From: Microbacterium schleiferi | GTDB taxonomy: Bacteria; Actinomycetota; Actinomycetes; Actinomycetales; Microbacteriaceae | DNA: 64,000 nucleotides | Assembly: GCF_015565955.1 (NCBI RefSeq) | Contig: NZ_CP064760.1 | Coordinates: forward strand, 1,364,001 to 1,428,000 | Reading direction: 5' to 3' | Made by a program: the position numbers and the translations under genes | The notes under the pieces: generated by a model | What the model was told of the DNA's origin: nothing | Seen by the model: only the letters and a program-made list of their open reading frames with translations | The model's database searches: none | Shown: positions 18,359-27,021 of the stretch, one piece after another | How the letters are laid out: each line of letters opens with the position of its first letter | Numbering within the stretch: position 1 is the stretch's first letter

Positions 18359-19557
18359 ATGAAGCTGGCACTGATGACCGCAGGCTCGCGCGGGGACGTC
18401 GAGCCCTTCGTCGCTCTCGCCCGGGCGGCCGAGGATGCCGGCCACGAGGCTGTGCTCATCGTTCCCCGCAACTCGGGTGCTGATCTTCGGGATCTGACCG
18501 TGCGAGAACTGGATGCCGACTACAGCGCCGTCATCCAGTCACAGGGACTGTCAGCCTGGGCAGCGATGCGCTCGATGGACACGGTCGTACGACCGATCAT
18601 GCGTGAGGTGATCGTCGGCTCTGCGCGCCGCGCGCTCGAGGAGCGCCCCGACGCCGTGGTCTTTCACCCCAAGGTCCTCTCGGGGCCCCTGGTCGCGCGG
18701 GCCCTCGGGGTTCCGGGCTATCTCGGCGAACTCGTACCCGCCCTGACGCCCACGCGGGAGTTTCCCGCCGCGGGCACCGTCTCGCGCTCGCTCGGTCCGT
18801 TCAACCGGCTCACGTACCGCGCTGCGGCGGGCGCTTCCGCGCTCTTCCGGCGCGAGCGCGCCGAAGCGGCGGATGTGCTCGGCGTCTCGGCGTCAGCCGC
18901 GCCGGAGGGGTCGCAACCCTCGCTCGTTCCGATCAGCCCGCGACTGCTGCGTCGCCCGGCGGATTGGCCCGACACGACACAGTTGACGGGATCCTGGGAC
19001 ACGCCCGTCGGGACGAGGAACTCCGTGCCGGCAGAGCTCCAGGAGTTCGTGGACGGCGGCGACGTGCTGTACGCGGGGTTCGGATCGATGGTCTTCCCGG
19101 AACCGGAGCGTCTCGGCGCGGCGATCGTCACGGCGGCACGGGAGCGCGGCCTGCGTGTGCTGGCCGCGACGGGGCTCGGTGGGATCGCCGTACCCGACGA
19201 ACTGCGCGGAGACGATGTGTTCGTGACCACATCGGTCTCGCACGCGGCGGTGTTGCCGCAGGTCGTCGCCGCAGTCCATCACGGCGGCGTCGGCACCGTT
19301 CAGGCCGTGGCGCGGGCTGGCATCACCTCGATCGTCGTCCCGTTCTTTGCCGATCAGCCGTTCTGGGGTGCCGTGCTGCACCGTCAGGGCCTGGCTCCCC
19401 GCCCGTTCGGCCTCGCGCGCTCACCGCCCGCAGTCTGGGTGACGCTCTCGATGCGGTGGGCCGGTACGCCGCAACGAACGCTGAGCTGGGGCCGCTCATT
19501 GCGGCAGAGCGCGGCGCCCAGACGGCAGTCGAGATCCTGGAGCACGCCACCGCTTAG
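18359..19557 (+). CDS. Glycosyltransferase, UGT/GT1 type, frame break near the C-terminus
   Basis: A GT1-type glycosyltransferase of about 399 residues that moves a sugar from a nucleotide donor to a small acceptor. The N-terminus LMTAGSRGDVEPFVALARA is the classical start of this family. The C-terminal donor-binding region reads PQVVAAVHHGGVGTVQAVAR, then FFADQPFWGAVLHRQGLAP. After that the frame shifts: one added base in the C runs at 19397-19404 leads into RPRALTARSLGDALDAV and a stop at 19557. Without the correction the frame would run through the start of rnhA, which is not credible. An operator-like palindrome precedes the start. Confidence 0.85.
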
Positions 19558-19593
19558 ACGCGAGCACGGTCGAGGGCTGGGAGACTGGAGGGC

Positions 19594-20160
19594 GTGCCAC
19601 AACCGACGCAGCCGCATCCGACCGACCGCTATATCGTCGCTACCGACGGGGCCTGCAAGGGCAACCCGGGGCCTGCCGGGTGGGCATGGGTGGGGGAAGA
19701 CGGCAACTGGGCTGCGGGATCCTTGCCGGAAGGCACGAACAACATTGGTGAGCTTCTTGGGCTCCTCTACGCCATCGCCGACCACGCCAATGTGCGGGAG
19801 CTCGTGATCCAGGCAGACTCGAAGTACGCGATCGACACGTACTCGTCGTGGATGGATGGACACCGGCGCCGCGGGTGGGTGACCAGCGCGAAGAAACCGG
19901 TCGCCAATCGTGACATCCTCGAACGGCTCATCGCTGCCCGCGATGCGCGGCGGGCAGCGGGGATGCCGGATGTTGTGCTCGAGCACGTCCGCGGTCACAG
20001 CGGACATCGGCTCAACAGCTGGGCTGATGAGCGAGCGGTGCGCGCCTCCGAGCATGCGGCCAAGGGTGAGGCGCTGACGTGGACCTCGCTGCGGGGTTTG
20101 GACCCGCTTGACGTCTCGGTCGACCCGCCCCGGGGCGCCGCCGATCGAAACCGTCGCTGA
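19594..20160 (+). CDS. rnhA: Ribonuclease HI
   Basis: A 188-residue RNase H that cuts the RNA strand in RNA-DNA hybrids during replication and repair. The four acidic active-site residues are seen in TDGACKGNPGPAGW (Asp), NNIGELLGL (Glu), IQADSKYAID (Asp) and NSWADERA (Asp). Start is GTG 19594, about 37 bp after the corrected glycosyltransferase stop. The last 149 bp overlap on the other strand with the tail of a chimeric acetyltransferase-kinase reading frame. Confidence 0.93.
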   Translation: MPQPTQPHPTDRYIVATDGACKGNPGPAGWAWVGEDGNWAAGSLPEGTNNIGELLGLLYAIADHANVRELVIQADSKYAIDTYSSWMDGHRRRGWVTSAKKPVANRDILERLIAARDARRAAGMPDVVLEHVRGHSGHRLNSWADERAVRASEHAAKGEALTWTSLRGLDPLDVSVDPPRGAADRNRR

Positions 20161-20827
20161 CCTGCGAGGTAGCCAGCCGGTATAGCGATGGATCAGACCC
20201 CGTGTGGGGGATCTCGTTGCTTTCCGCCGTGACGGCGGGTGCGACCAAGGTCGCGATGACGCCGTCGCGGTCGGGGGAGTGGATCTCGATCCGGCCGCCG
20301 TTGGCCTGCGCGAGTTCGTGCGCGATAGCCAAGCCGAGACCGGTCCCGGGCGTATGCACCTTTTCGGCATCCGGAGTGCGGTAGAAGCGTTCGAGCACGT
20401 GTTCGAGGGCTTCCGGCGCGATACCGGGCCCGGTATCGCGCACCGTGATCCTGACCATCCGAGGAGACGCACTGTCAGCATCCTTACCGGCGACGGGCTC
20501 CACCTCGGGGTGGGCGCGCCCGATCCACGTGGAACCGATCTCCAGCCGGCGGTTCGCCGGCTCTAAGTGCAGATATGACGACATCCCGATCGCACGACCG
20601 CTGGTGACATCGATGATCGTCCACGGCACAATCTCGCCGCGCTCGCCGGCGGCGAGCCGGGAGCGCACGGCATCCGCCATCGAATCGGGGGCTGGGACAC
20701 TCGTGTGCCACGCGCGCCAGAGTTCACCCTCCTTGACAGCCTCCGTGAGGTCACCGGTGTGCGAATCACTCAGCGGTTCGAGGCGGACGAACTCGTTCTC
20801 CAGGGTCGTAGCCGGACCGAAACTCAT
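20012..20827 (-). pseudogene. Chimera: N-terminal half of a GNAT acetyltransferase joined to the ATPase end of a histidine kinase
   Basis: Residues 1 to about 107 are the first half of a RimJ-like acetyltransferase (NEFVRLEPLSDSHTGDLTEA to LEIGSTWIGRAHP), which stops just before the acetyl-CoA binding strand. The reading frame continues without a stop into a HATPase_c domain: RDTGPGIAPEALEHVLERFY (N/G1 and F boxes) and HTPGTGLGLAIAHELAQANG (G2 box). The join is near 20506. The kinase end has no stop of its own and runs into the antisense of rnhA. Neither half can work alone. I read this as a deletion fusing two neighbouring genes. Confidence 0.75.
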
Positions 20828-20836
20828 GACTGCATG

Positions 20837-21074
20837 CTAGGCGGAGCCGCTCAGACCTCCCAGCCGCGCGACCCAGGAATCGACTTCCCGTTGACTCTGG
20901 AGTCGCACAACCGTGAGTTGCGGGACGTCGGCCTCAACAGCCGGAACGAGGTTCTTCAGGTTGTTCCGCGTCGACCATGCCCAGCGAATGATGTGCTCGC
21001 TTGCCTACCCCAGATACTCCCGCGATGAGCACGCGCCGCGGGCGACACGGCAACGGCTCGTCGAAGCGGATCAC
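20837..21074 (-). pseudogene. Remnant of an adenylate-kinase-like P-loop NTPase, middle deleted
   Basis: The start (GTG 21074) encodes IRFDEPLPCRPRRVLIAGVS and then GVGK, a P-loop of the small adenylate-kinase-like NTPases found in many actinobacteria. After the P-loop the sequence jumps, with a frame change near 21000, to the C-terminal end ASEHIIRWAWSTRNNLKNLV and LTVVRLQSQREVDSWVARLG, then TAG at 20837. Intact relatives are about 180-200 residues; only about 79 codons remain. The lid and core are missing, so it is dead. Confidence 0.7.
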
Positions 21075-21125
21075 ATCGCGATCGTAATCTGCTGCTCTCC
21101 GCTGAGCCGTCGGCGGATCTGTCGC

Positions 21126-22166
21126 CTAGGCCGTGACGTTGTCCCTCGTCGACGTCCAGCCGAGCGCCGGTGCGACGTGCTTGGCGAACGCCTCGACAAT
21201 GCGGAGATTGAACGCGACGCCGAGCTGACTGGGGATCGTGAGCATAAGCGTGTCGGCCGACTGCACCGCGGCATCCGCGAGCAGCTGCTCGACGAGGACG
21301 TCCGGGGCGCCTGCGTAGGTCTTGCCGAACGTGGACCGCATCCCGTCGATGTAGCCGACGCCGTCGCCATCCTGCCGGCCGCCGAAGTACATCTCGTCCT
21401 CGGCGGTGGTGATCGGGAAGACGCTGCGGCTGACCGATACGCGCGGCTCGCCGGCGTGGCCGGCACCGCGCCATGCCTCGCGGAACGTATCGATCTGCTG
21501 GGCCTGCAGCTCGTCGAAGGGCAACCCACGGTCCTCGGTCAGGAGGGTCGAGGACATGAGGTTCACACCCATCCGTCCTGCCCACTCAGCGGAGTCGCGG
21601 TTTCCGGCGCCCCACCAGATGCGCGAACGAAGACCGGGGGAGTGCGGCTCGATGCGCTGCATGCCTGAACCGCCGCCGAAGGGACTCATCGCGTCCCGCT
21701 CGGCAAGGCCCTCACCCTCGACTGCCCGCAGGAACAGATCGAAGTGCTCGCGAGCGATGTCTGCGCCGCGCGGGTCTTCCGAGCCGGTGTAGCCGAAGGC
21801 TTCGTAGCCGCGCACGACGGTCTCGGGTGAACCACGGCTCACTCCGAGCGCGAGTCGTCCGTCGCTGATGAGATCGACGGATGCCGCTTCCTCTGCGAGG
21901 TAAAGCGGGTTCTCATAGCGCATGTCGATGACGCCGGTGCCGACCTCGATGCGCTGCGTGCGGGCAGCGATCGCGGCGAGCAGCGGCATGGGCGAGGACT
22001 GCTGCCTCGCGAAGTGGTGCACGCGGAAGTAGGCGCCATTGACGCCGAGGTCATCCATGCCCTGCGCCAGGTCGATCGCCTGAAGCATCGAGTCCTGGGC
22101 GGTGAGGATGTGTCCCCCGCCGAGCGGGCCGTAGTGACCGAACGAGAGTGTTCCGAATCGCTGCAT
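21126..22166 (-). CDS. LLM class flavin-dependent oxidoreductase (luciferase-like)
   Basis: A 346-residue luciferase-like monooxygenase with a TIM-barrel that binds FMN or F420. Seen are the start LSFGHYGPLGGG, the barrel strand 'QRIEVGTGVIDMRYENPLYLAEEAASVDLISDGRL' in two pieces around residues 60-95, and the GVSRGSPETVVRGYEAFG substrate loop. ATG 22166 is chosen because conserved sequence begins there. It lies downstream of a LuxR-type regulator on the same strand with 56 bp between. The substrate is not known. Confidence 0.9.
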   Translation of the reverse strand: MQRFGTLSFGHYGPLGGGHILTAQDSMLQAIDLAQGMDDLGVNGAYFRVHHFARQQSSPMPLLAAIAARTQRIEVGTGVIDMRYENPLYLAEEAASVDLISDGRLALGVSRGSPETVVRGYEAFGYTGSEDPRGADIAREHFDLFLRAVEGEGLAERDAMSPFGGGSGMQRIEPHSPGLRSRIWWGAGNRDSAEWAGRMGVNLMSSTLLTEDRGLPFDELQAQQIDTFREAWRGAGHAGEPRVSVSRSVFPITTAEDEMYFGGRQDGDGVGYIDGMRSTFGKTYAGAPDVLVEQLLADAAVQSADTLMLTIPSQLGVAFNLRIVEAFAKHVAPALGWTSTRDNVTA

Positions 22167-22222
22167 GTCTGAGTCAACCTCCGGGAGCGCGGATTTATTC
22201 CGCTGAATGGATGCGGGATGTC

Positions 22223-23350
22223 TCAGCCAGCGAACCAACCATCCGCGGCGAGTTCCTGACCCCAGCGCGGTGCGTACTGGTCGAAGTAGACGCGTGCCAC
22301 AAGCTCCCGACGCGAGGTCACGCCCGCCTTCTCGAAGATCGACTTCAGGTGATCCTGCACGGTGTAGGGGGAGACATGGATCGATGACGCGATGTCTTTC
22401 GTGTCAGACCCGCGCAGCACGAGGGCGAAGACATCCCGCTCGCGTTCGGTCAGTCCGAAGGCCGCCGCGACGATGTCGATCACCTCCTGGGGGCGCGCCT
22501 CCTCGATCGTGACCACGACGTCGCCGGCCCGGTCCTCTCTGCCGCCGAGCGGCGCGGCATGCACCACGAGCCAGACGCCGTCATCGGTCCGGACGCGAAG
22601 ACGCGGCATCCGGTCGGCGTCGCCGCTCGCGAAGCGGCGCGCAGCGCTGACGAGGGCCTGCACTAGCGTGAACGGATCGCCGGCGTTTGGCACCGTCGCA
22701 AGACGAGCCAACTGCGCGGATGCTCCCGGGCTCAGTTGTGCGATGCGGTCGCGCGCGTCGATGATCACGACGGCCGGGCCCCGGCTGGGATCGACGTCCA
22801 GGCGGTTCACCTGAGCCAAGAGGCCGGCGCGGATGCCGCGTGTGAAAGCCGGCCCCACCCCGGCGAGATAATCCAGTTCAGATCGTGAGAACGGGTCCTC
22901 GTCGGCCCCGCGGAACATAGAGATGGCACCCCAGGCGCCCGTACGGTCTGCGAAGACCACGCGAGCCTCGTCGCGGTAACCGAAGCGCGGTTCCATGAAC
23001 TCGGCCATGCGCACGGATTGGTCCAGATCTCCGCCGAGTTCTTCATGAACGCCGACCGAGACTTTGCCGGTGCGCACCATGCGCGTGATCGACGTGGGAT
23101 CGTCACGTCCATACTCGATGCGCGCCCACATCACGTCGTCGTCGTTCCGGCCCACCAGCCCCGCGAACTTCCGGGTGCTCGAGACCATGGCGGTCGCGGG
23201 ATCCAGGGTCGACAGGCAGGCGGCGACGAAGGGGACGACCCGCTGCAGGGTCGTGGTGGCCTCGTCGAGAAACTCCGGCAGTGCAAGACCGGCGCGCGAG
23301 ACGACATCGATGTCGCTGCTTGCCCGCTGGCGCGCCAAAGTCGTGGCCAT
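22223..23350 (-). CDS. LuxR-family transcriptional regulator with GAF-like sensory part
   Basis: A 375-residue regulator. The C-terminal LuxR helix-turn-helix is clear (FGLTERERDVFALVLRGSDT and SPYTVQDHLKSIFEKAGV). The N-terminal 170 residues look like a GAF-type sensory domain (VVPFVAACLSTLDPAT, RVVFADRTGAWGAISMFR), and the middle resembles a PAS fold (AVVIIDARDRIAQLSPGASA). ATG 23350 is used. The gene is divergent from an FAD-dependent oxidoreductase and the 185-bp gap holds a palindromic site, so it probably controls that gene. Confidence 0.9.
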   Translation of the reverse strand: MATTLARQRASSDIDVVSRAGLALPEFLDEATTTLQRVVPFVAACLSTLDPATAMVSSTRKFAGLVGRNDDDVMWARIEYGRDDPTSITRMVRTGKVSVGVHEELGGDLDQSVRMAEFMEPRFGYRDEARVVFADRTGAWGAISMFRGADEDPFSRSELDYLAGVGPAFTRGIRAGLLAQVNRLDVDPSRGPAVVIIDARDRIAQLSPGASAQLARLATVPNAGDPFTLVQALVSAARRFASGDADRMPRLRVRTDDGVWLVVHAAPLGGREDRAGDVVVTIEEARPQEVIDIVAAAFGLTERERDVFALVLRGSDTKDIASSIHVSPYTVQDHLKSIFEKAGVTSRRELVARVYFDQYAPRWGQELAADGWFAG

Positions 23351-23383
23351 GAGATCAGTGTGCCGCGTGATGTCCCACCGCAC

Positions 23384-23453
23384 CATCCCAGAAGTCTGGG
23401 ATGCCGGCGCCGCGAATATCTGGGAGTCAAAACTCCCCGCTGATCTGGGATGG
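23384..23453. promoter_or_regulatory. Operator cluster between the LuxR regulator and the FAD oxidoreductase
   Basis: A perfect palindrome CATCCCAGA-AG-TCTGGGATG covers 23384-23403. Two more half sites with the core TCTGGGA follow on the plus strand (23419-23425 and 23445-23451). Start-to-start spacings are 24 and 26 bp. The placement in the divergent gap suggests cooperative binding by the regulator at 22223-23350. Confidence 0.6.
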
Positions 23454-23535
23454 TCCGGGGGTTGGTCCACTGCAGAAACTGTGTGAGCCGGGCGCGCCGA
23501 GCGACCCGCCTTTCACGTCACAGAAGGACAGCATC

Positions 23536-24930
23536 ATGACTCTCACATCACCCGATCCGACCGTTTCCGACCCGCTCGCTGCCGCCGAGTATTTGCGCGC
23601 AGCTCTGGGCAGTCGAGTCGTTCTCCCCGGCGAGGAGGAGTACGACACCGTACGCCGCCCCTGGAACCTGGCCATCGATCAGCGGCCGTTCGCCGTTGCT
23701 CGGCCGACCTCTGCCGAGGATGTCGTCGATATCGTCCGTGCCGCGGTCGCCACCGGACTGCGCGTGGCTCCGCAGTCGACCGGTCATGCTGCCGGCGCTC
23801 TGGCCGACACCGACCTCTCGCAGACGATTCTGCTGTGGATGGGCGGCCTGCGCGGTGTCACCGTCAACGCTGAGAACCGCACCGCTCGAGTGTTGGGCGG
23901 AAGTCACTGGAATGACGTCCTCGCCGAGGCCGCGCCGCTGGGACTCACCGCGTTGCACGGCAGCGCCGGGGACGTCTCGGTGGTGGGCTACACGCTCAGC
24001 GGCGGCCTCTCCTTCTACGCCCGCGCTCATGGCCTTGCTGTGGGAAGCGTACGCTCCGTGACGATGGTGACGGCGGATGGCCGTCTTGTCACGGCGAGCG
24101 CGACGGAGAACGCGGAGCTGTTCTGGGCGGTGCGCGGCGGGTCAGGGGCGTTCGGTGTGATCGTCTCGCTGGAGATCGATCTGCTCCCGTACGCCGATGT
24201 GTTCGCCGGCATGCTGCTGTGGGATCTCCCGCACGCGGCGCGGGTTTCGCACGCCTGGCGCGAGTGGACGATGACGGCGCCGGAGTCGGCGACAACGGCG
24301 CTTCGCATCCTGCACTTCCCGCCGGACCCGGCGCTTCCGCCGTTCCTGCGGGGCCGCTCGGTCGTGGTGATCGACGGGGCGATCCTCGAGTCGGATGCTG
24401 ATGCCGCCGCGCTCCTGCAACCGCTGCGCAACCTCGCTCCCGAAATCGACACGTTCCGACGGATTCCCGCCGCCGAGCTGATTGCGGTGCACATGGACCC
24501 GCCCGTGCCGACGCCGTCGGCAACGGCCCACGCAATGTTGGCAGAGCTCACCCCGGAGGCGGTGAATGCGTTCGTGTCCACGGCGTCGGCGCCGAGCCCG
24601 ATGATGGCCGAGTTGCGACACCTCGGTGGTGCGGCAGCGCGACCGTCCGGCGGCGGTGCGATCACGTCACTCGACGGCGAGTACCTGCTCGCCGCGATCG
24701 GCATGATTCCCGAGCCGCAGATGGCCGACCTTGCGCGGGCGCTCACTCGCGGGCTGGTCGAGGCGATGTCGTCCTGGCGCGCTTCCTCTCTCGCCCTCAC
24801 GTTTGTCGACGGCGGCGTCGAAAACGCGGCGGGTTTCGGGGACTCCGCGCCGCAGCTGTCCGCACTCAAGCGTCAGTTCGACCCGGCCGACCTGTTCGCC
24901 GCGGCGAATCCGGTTCCGCGGGCGTCGTGA
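23536..24930 (+). CDS. FAD-binding oxidoreductase (VAO/berberine-bridge type)
   Basis: A 464-residue flavoprotein of the PCMH-fold family, probably cytoplasmic because no signal is seen. The FAD-binding half has WNLAIDQRPFAVARPTSAED, APQSTGHAAGALADTDLSQT, and ALHGSAGDVSVVGYTLSGGL; the C-terminal cap ends with the BBE-like tail LKRQFDPADLFAAANPVP. ATG 23536 has the ribosome site AAGGACAG close by; the frame is open upstream without conservation. Likely oxidises an alcohol or sugar-like substrate; the exact substrate is unknown. Probably regulated by the divergent LuxR protein. Confidence 0.9.
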   Translation: MTLTSPDPTVSDPLAAAEYLRAALGSRVVLPGEEEYDTVRRPWNLAIDQRPFAVARPTSAEDVVDIVRAAVATGLRVAPQSTGHAAGALADTDLSQTILLWMGGLRGVTVNAENRTARVLGGSHWNDVLAEAAPLGLTALHGSAGDVSVVGYTLSGGLSFYARAHGLAVGSVRSVTMVTADGRLVTASATENAELFWAVRGGSGAFGVIVSLEIDLLPYADVFAGMLLWDLPHAARVSHAWREWTMTAPESATTALRILHFPPDPALPPFLRGRSVVVIDGAILESDADAAALLQPLRNLAPEIDTFRRIPAAELIAVHMDPPVPTPSATAHAMLAELTPEAVNAFVSTASAPSPMMAELRHLGGAAARPSGGGAITSLDGEYLLAAIGMIPEPQMADLARALTRGLVEAMSSWRASSLALTFVDGGVENAAGFGDSAPQLSALKRQFDPADLFAAANPVPRAS

Positions 24931-24954
24931 GGACCAGACCGAGACGGTGACGCT

Positions 24955-24989
24955 CACCGGCGCGGCGGCATGCCGTCGCCGCGCCGGTG
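24955..24989. terminator. Two-way hairpin terminator
   Basis: Perfect 13-bp arms CACCGGCGCGGCG (24955-24967) and CGCCGCGCCGGTG (24977-24989) with a 9-nt loop. It lies between the convergent FAD oxidoreductase and GNAT genes. Confidence 0.75.
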
Positions 24990-25036
24990 TCTCGGTGTGG
25001 ACGCAAAGACCCGGGTCAGCGGGGTACTGCGATGCG

Positions 25037-25566
25037 TCACAACTCTCGCGCGAGCACGAAGTCATGCTCGAGCCGCGCTCCCACGAGGAAGCGTTTTGTC
25101 CCGACCGCGTGAAAGCCGTGTTTCTGGTAGAAGCGCTGAGCGCGGACGTTGGCATGGTTGACCCCGAGCCACATCCGCTCCGCGCCAGAGGCCGCGGCGA
25201 TCTCGATGGTGGCGTCGAGCAGGCGGTGTGCGACGCCAGATCCGTGCGCGGTGGGAAGCACGTAACACTTCGACAGCTCGGCGATGGGGCGTGCATCCTC
25301 CTCGTCCAGCGCGAGGCGGACGTCGGCATCCGTCGGCGGGCCCAGAACGAGCATCGTGTAGCCGACGAGTGCGTCGTCGATCTCGTCGACGAGCACGACG
25401 CGGTGGGTGTCGGCAAGGTAGCTGAGGAAGGATGCCTCGCTCAGGTGCGCGTCGATGAACGCCCGCTGGTCGTCAGCGGTCAACTCCGGCGGGCACGCCA
25501 GCGGGAAGGTCGCCGCAGCGAGGCGGTGGAGAGCTGGCGCGTCTTCTGGGCGGCGCGACGGATCAT
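25037..25566 (-). CDS. GNAT acetyltransferase, frame break near the start
   Basis: A GNAT N-acetyltransferase of about 176 residues. The main part has the acetyl-CoA loop CYVLPTAHGSGVAHRLLDAT and the end GVNHANVRAQRFYQKHGFHA. The first 30 residues lie in another frame: from ATG 25566 the start reads MIRRAA, and one base added in the GGG at 25548-25550 (CCC on the coding strand) gives PEDAPALHRLAAATFPLACP, the normal N-terminus. A later TTG (25483) could start a shorter product but would lose strand 1. The acceptor substrate is unknown. Confidence 0.82.
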
Positions 25567-25605
25567 GGCATCCATTCTGGCGCCAGCCCCGCGCTCCCTC
25601 TCTTC

Positions 25606-26713
25606 CTAGAGGGAGGCGTACGCCTCGAACACGGTGCCCTCGGGAAGCGGATCCCAGAAGATCGCCTCGAAGGGGACGGCAGTGCCGGCCGACGGCAGCT
25701 CATCCACGTAGGTCCAGGCGCCGCCGATGATCTGTCCTGACGGGTCTCGGGCGACGACCGTGATCTGCACGAGTTCCAGGTCCTCTGCGAAGTCTCCGCT
25801 GACGGTGCCCGTGACGGTCGTCGACACCCCGTCGGATGACGAGCTGAGAGCACCCAGGGTGAGCTCACCGGTCTCGACGAACGGCGAGTACACGGCATCC
25901 GCGCCACCGGGGAAGACGATGTTGAGATCGACGATCTCGGCGTCGCCGACTCCGATGAAGTCGCCGACCAGGGCGGTCTCGCCGGAGAGGAGCACACGGT
26001 ACTCGTTCGCGACGTCGACGATTGTGCCGTCGGCGCCAATCGCCTCGACGTCGATGCTGGCGTAATCGAAGATGTAGTCCTCGTTCGGATTGTCGATCAC
26101 GGCGACGTACCACCAGGAGCCCGGGTCGGACGCGTACTGGCCGACAGCGGTCTCGAGCACGACGATGTCTTCTGCGACGACGGCGTCATCCATCGGCTCA
26201 TCGTCCTGGGGCGGGACGGAGGTCGCCTCGGTGACCGGAGCTTGGTCAGGCGCGACAAGAGCCGCGAAGCCGCCGATCCAGAAGAACGAGATCAGGATCA
26301 TCACGAACGCGACGATCCACCCGACGACCGAGATCACCAGCGCCGCAATGCTCAGGCCCGTGCCGCCGTGCTTTCTCCCGATCAGAGCGATCAGGCTCAC
26401 GATGAACGCCGCAATCAGGACGGGCCCGGCGAACCAGTTCACGAAGGGCACGAACGCCATGACCAGTCCGATGCCAGCGAGCACGATCGCAACGATCGCC
26501 AGGGTCTTCGGTCGCGTGTCGGGCGGTGCTGCGACGGACGTATACCCCGGCGGCGGCGCATACGTGGGGGTCGTGGGGCCGCTCCCCGCGGACGGCGGGG
26601 TAGCGGGAGGGGCGGGAACGCCGGGGAGCAGCGCCCTCGGGTGGTGGCGGAGGCGCCGCGTTCTCGCTCGGGGTGTCCGGGCTCTCGGGCCCCGTCGGTG
26701 TGTCGTTTGACAT
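25606..26713 (-). CDS. DUF4190-like membrane protein with extracellular domain, frame break in the Pro-rich N-terminus
   Basis: A membrane protein of about 368 residues. The start MSNDTPTGPESPDTPSENAA leads into a proline-rich cytoplasmic tail. The tail changes frame at the G4 run 26623-26626, where one base too many (or two too few) is needed to reach PGVPAPPATPPSAGSG and YAPPPGYTS. Three helices follow (LAIVAIVLAGIGLVMAFVPF, GPVLIAAFIVSLIALIG, IAALVISVVGWIVAFVMILI), then an extracellular beta-rich domain from about residue 150. This layout is that of DUF4190 proteins with a C-terminal FxLYD-like domain. Function is unknown. Confidence 0.75.
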
Positions 26714-26835
26714 GATTGATCCCCCGTTCGATCCCGAGCGTAGCGTTCGCGCGGCCGCCGTGCTGTGCTGTGTCACGCGTCGCTGGATATCTCAACGGTC
26801 GCCCGGGGCGGTCCCGCCATCCGTACGCTGGAGTC

Positions 26836-27021
26836 ATGAACAAAGGCACTCTCTGGACGATCCTCGGAGTCATCGCGGCGATCGTGATCGCATGGATTCT
26901 CGTGGAACTGCTCTGGGGCGTTGCGCTGCTCATCGTGAAACTTGCGGTCGTCGCGGTCGTCGCCCTCTTCGTGTTCTTCCTGCTGCGCGCCGTCTTCTCG
27001 CGCTCGTCGTCGTCCGAATGA
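26836..27021 (+). CDS. Small membrane protein
   Basis: A 61-residue protein with two membrane helices (LWTILGVIAAIVIAWILVEL and LAVVAVVALFVFFLLRAVF) and a short Ser-rich tail. Its stop overlaps the start of the sugar dehydrogenase gene (ATGA at 27018-27021), so the two are coupled. No family function is known to me. Confidence 0.7.
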   Translation: MNKGTLWTILGVIAAIVIAWILVELLWGVALLIVKLAVVAVVALFVFFLLRAVFSRSSSSE

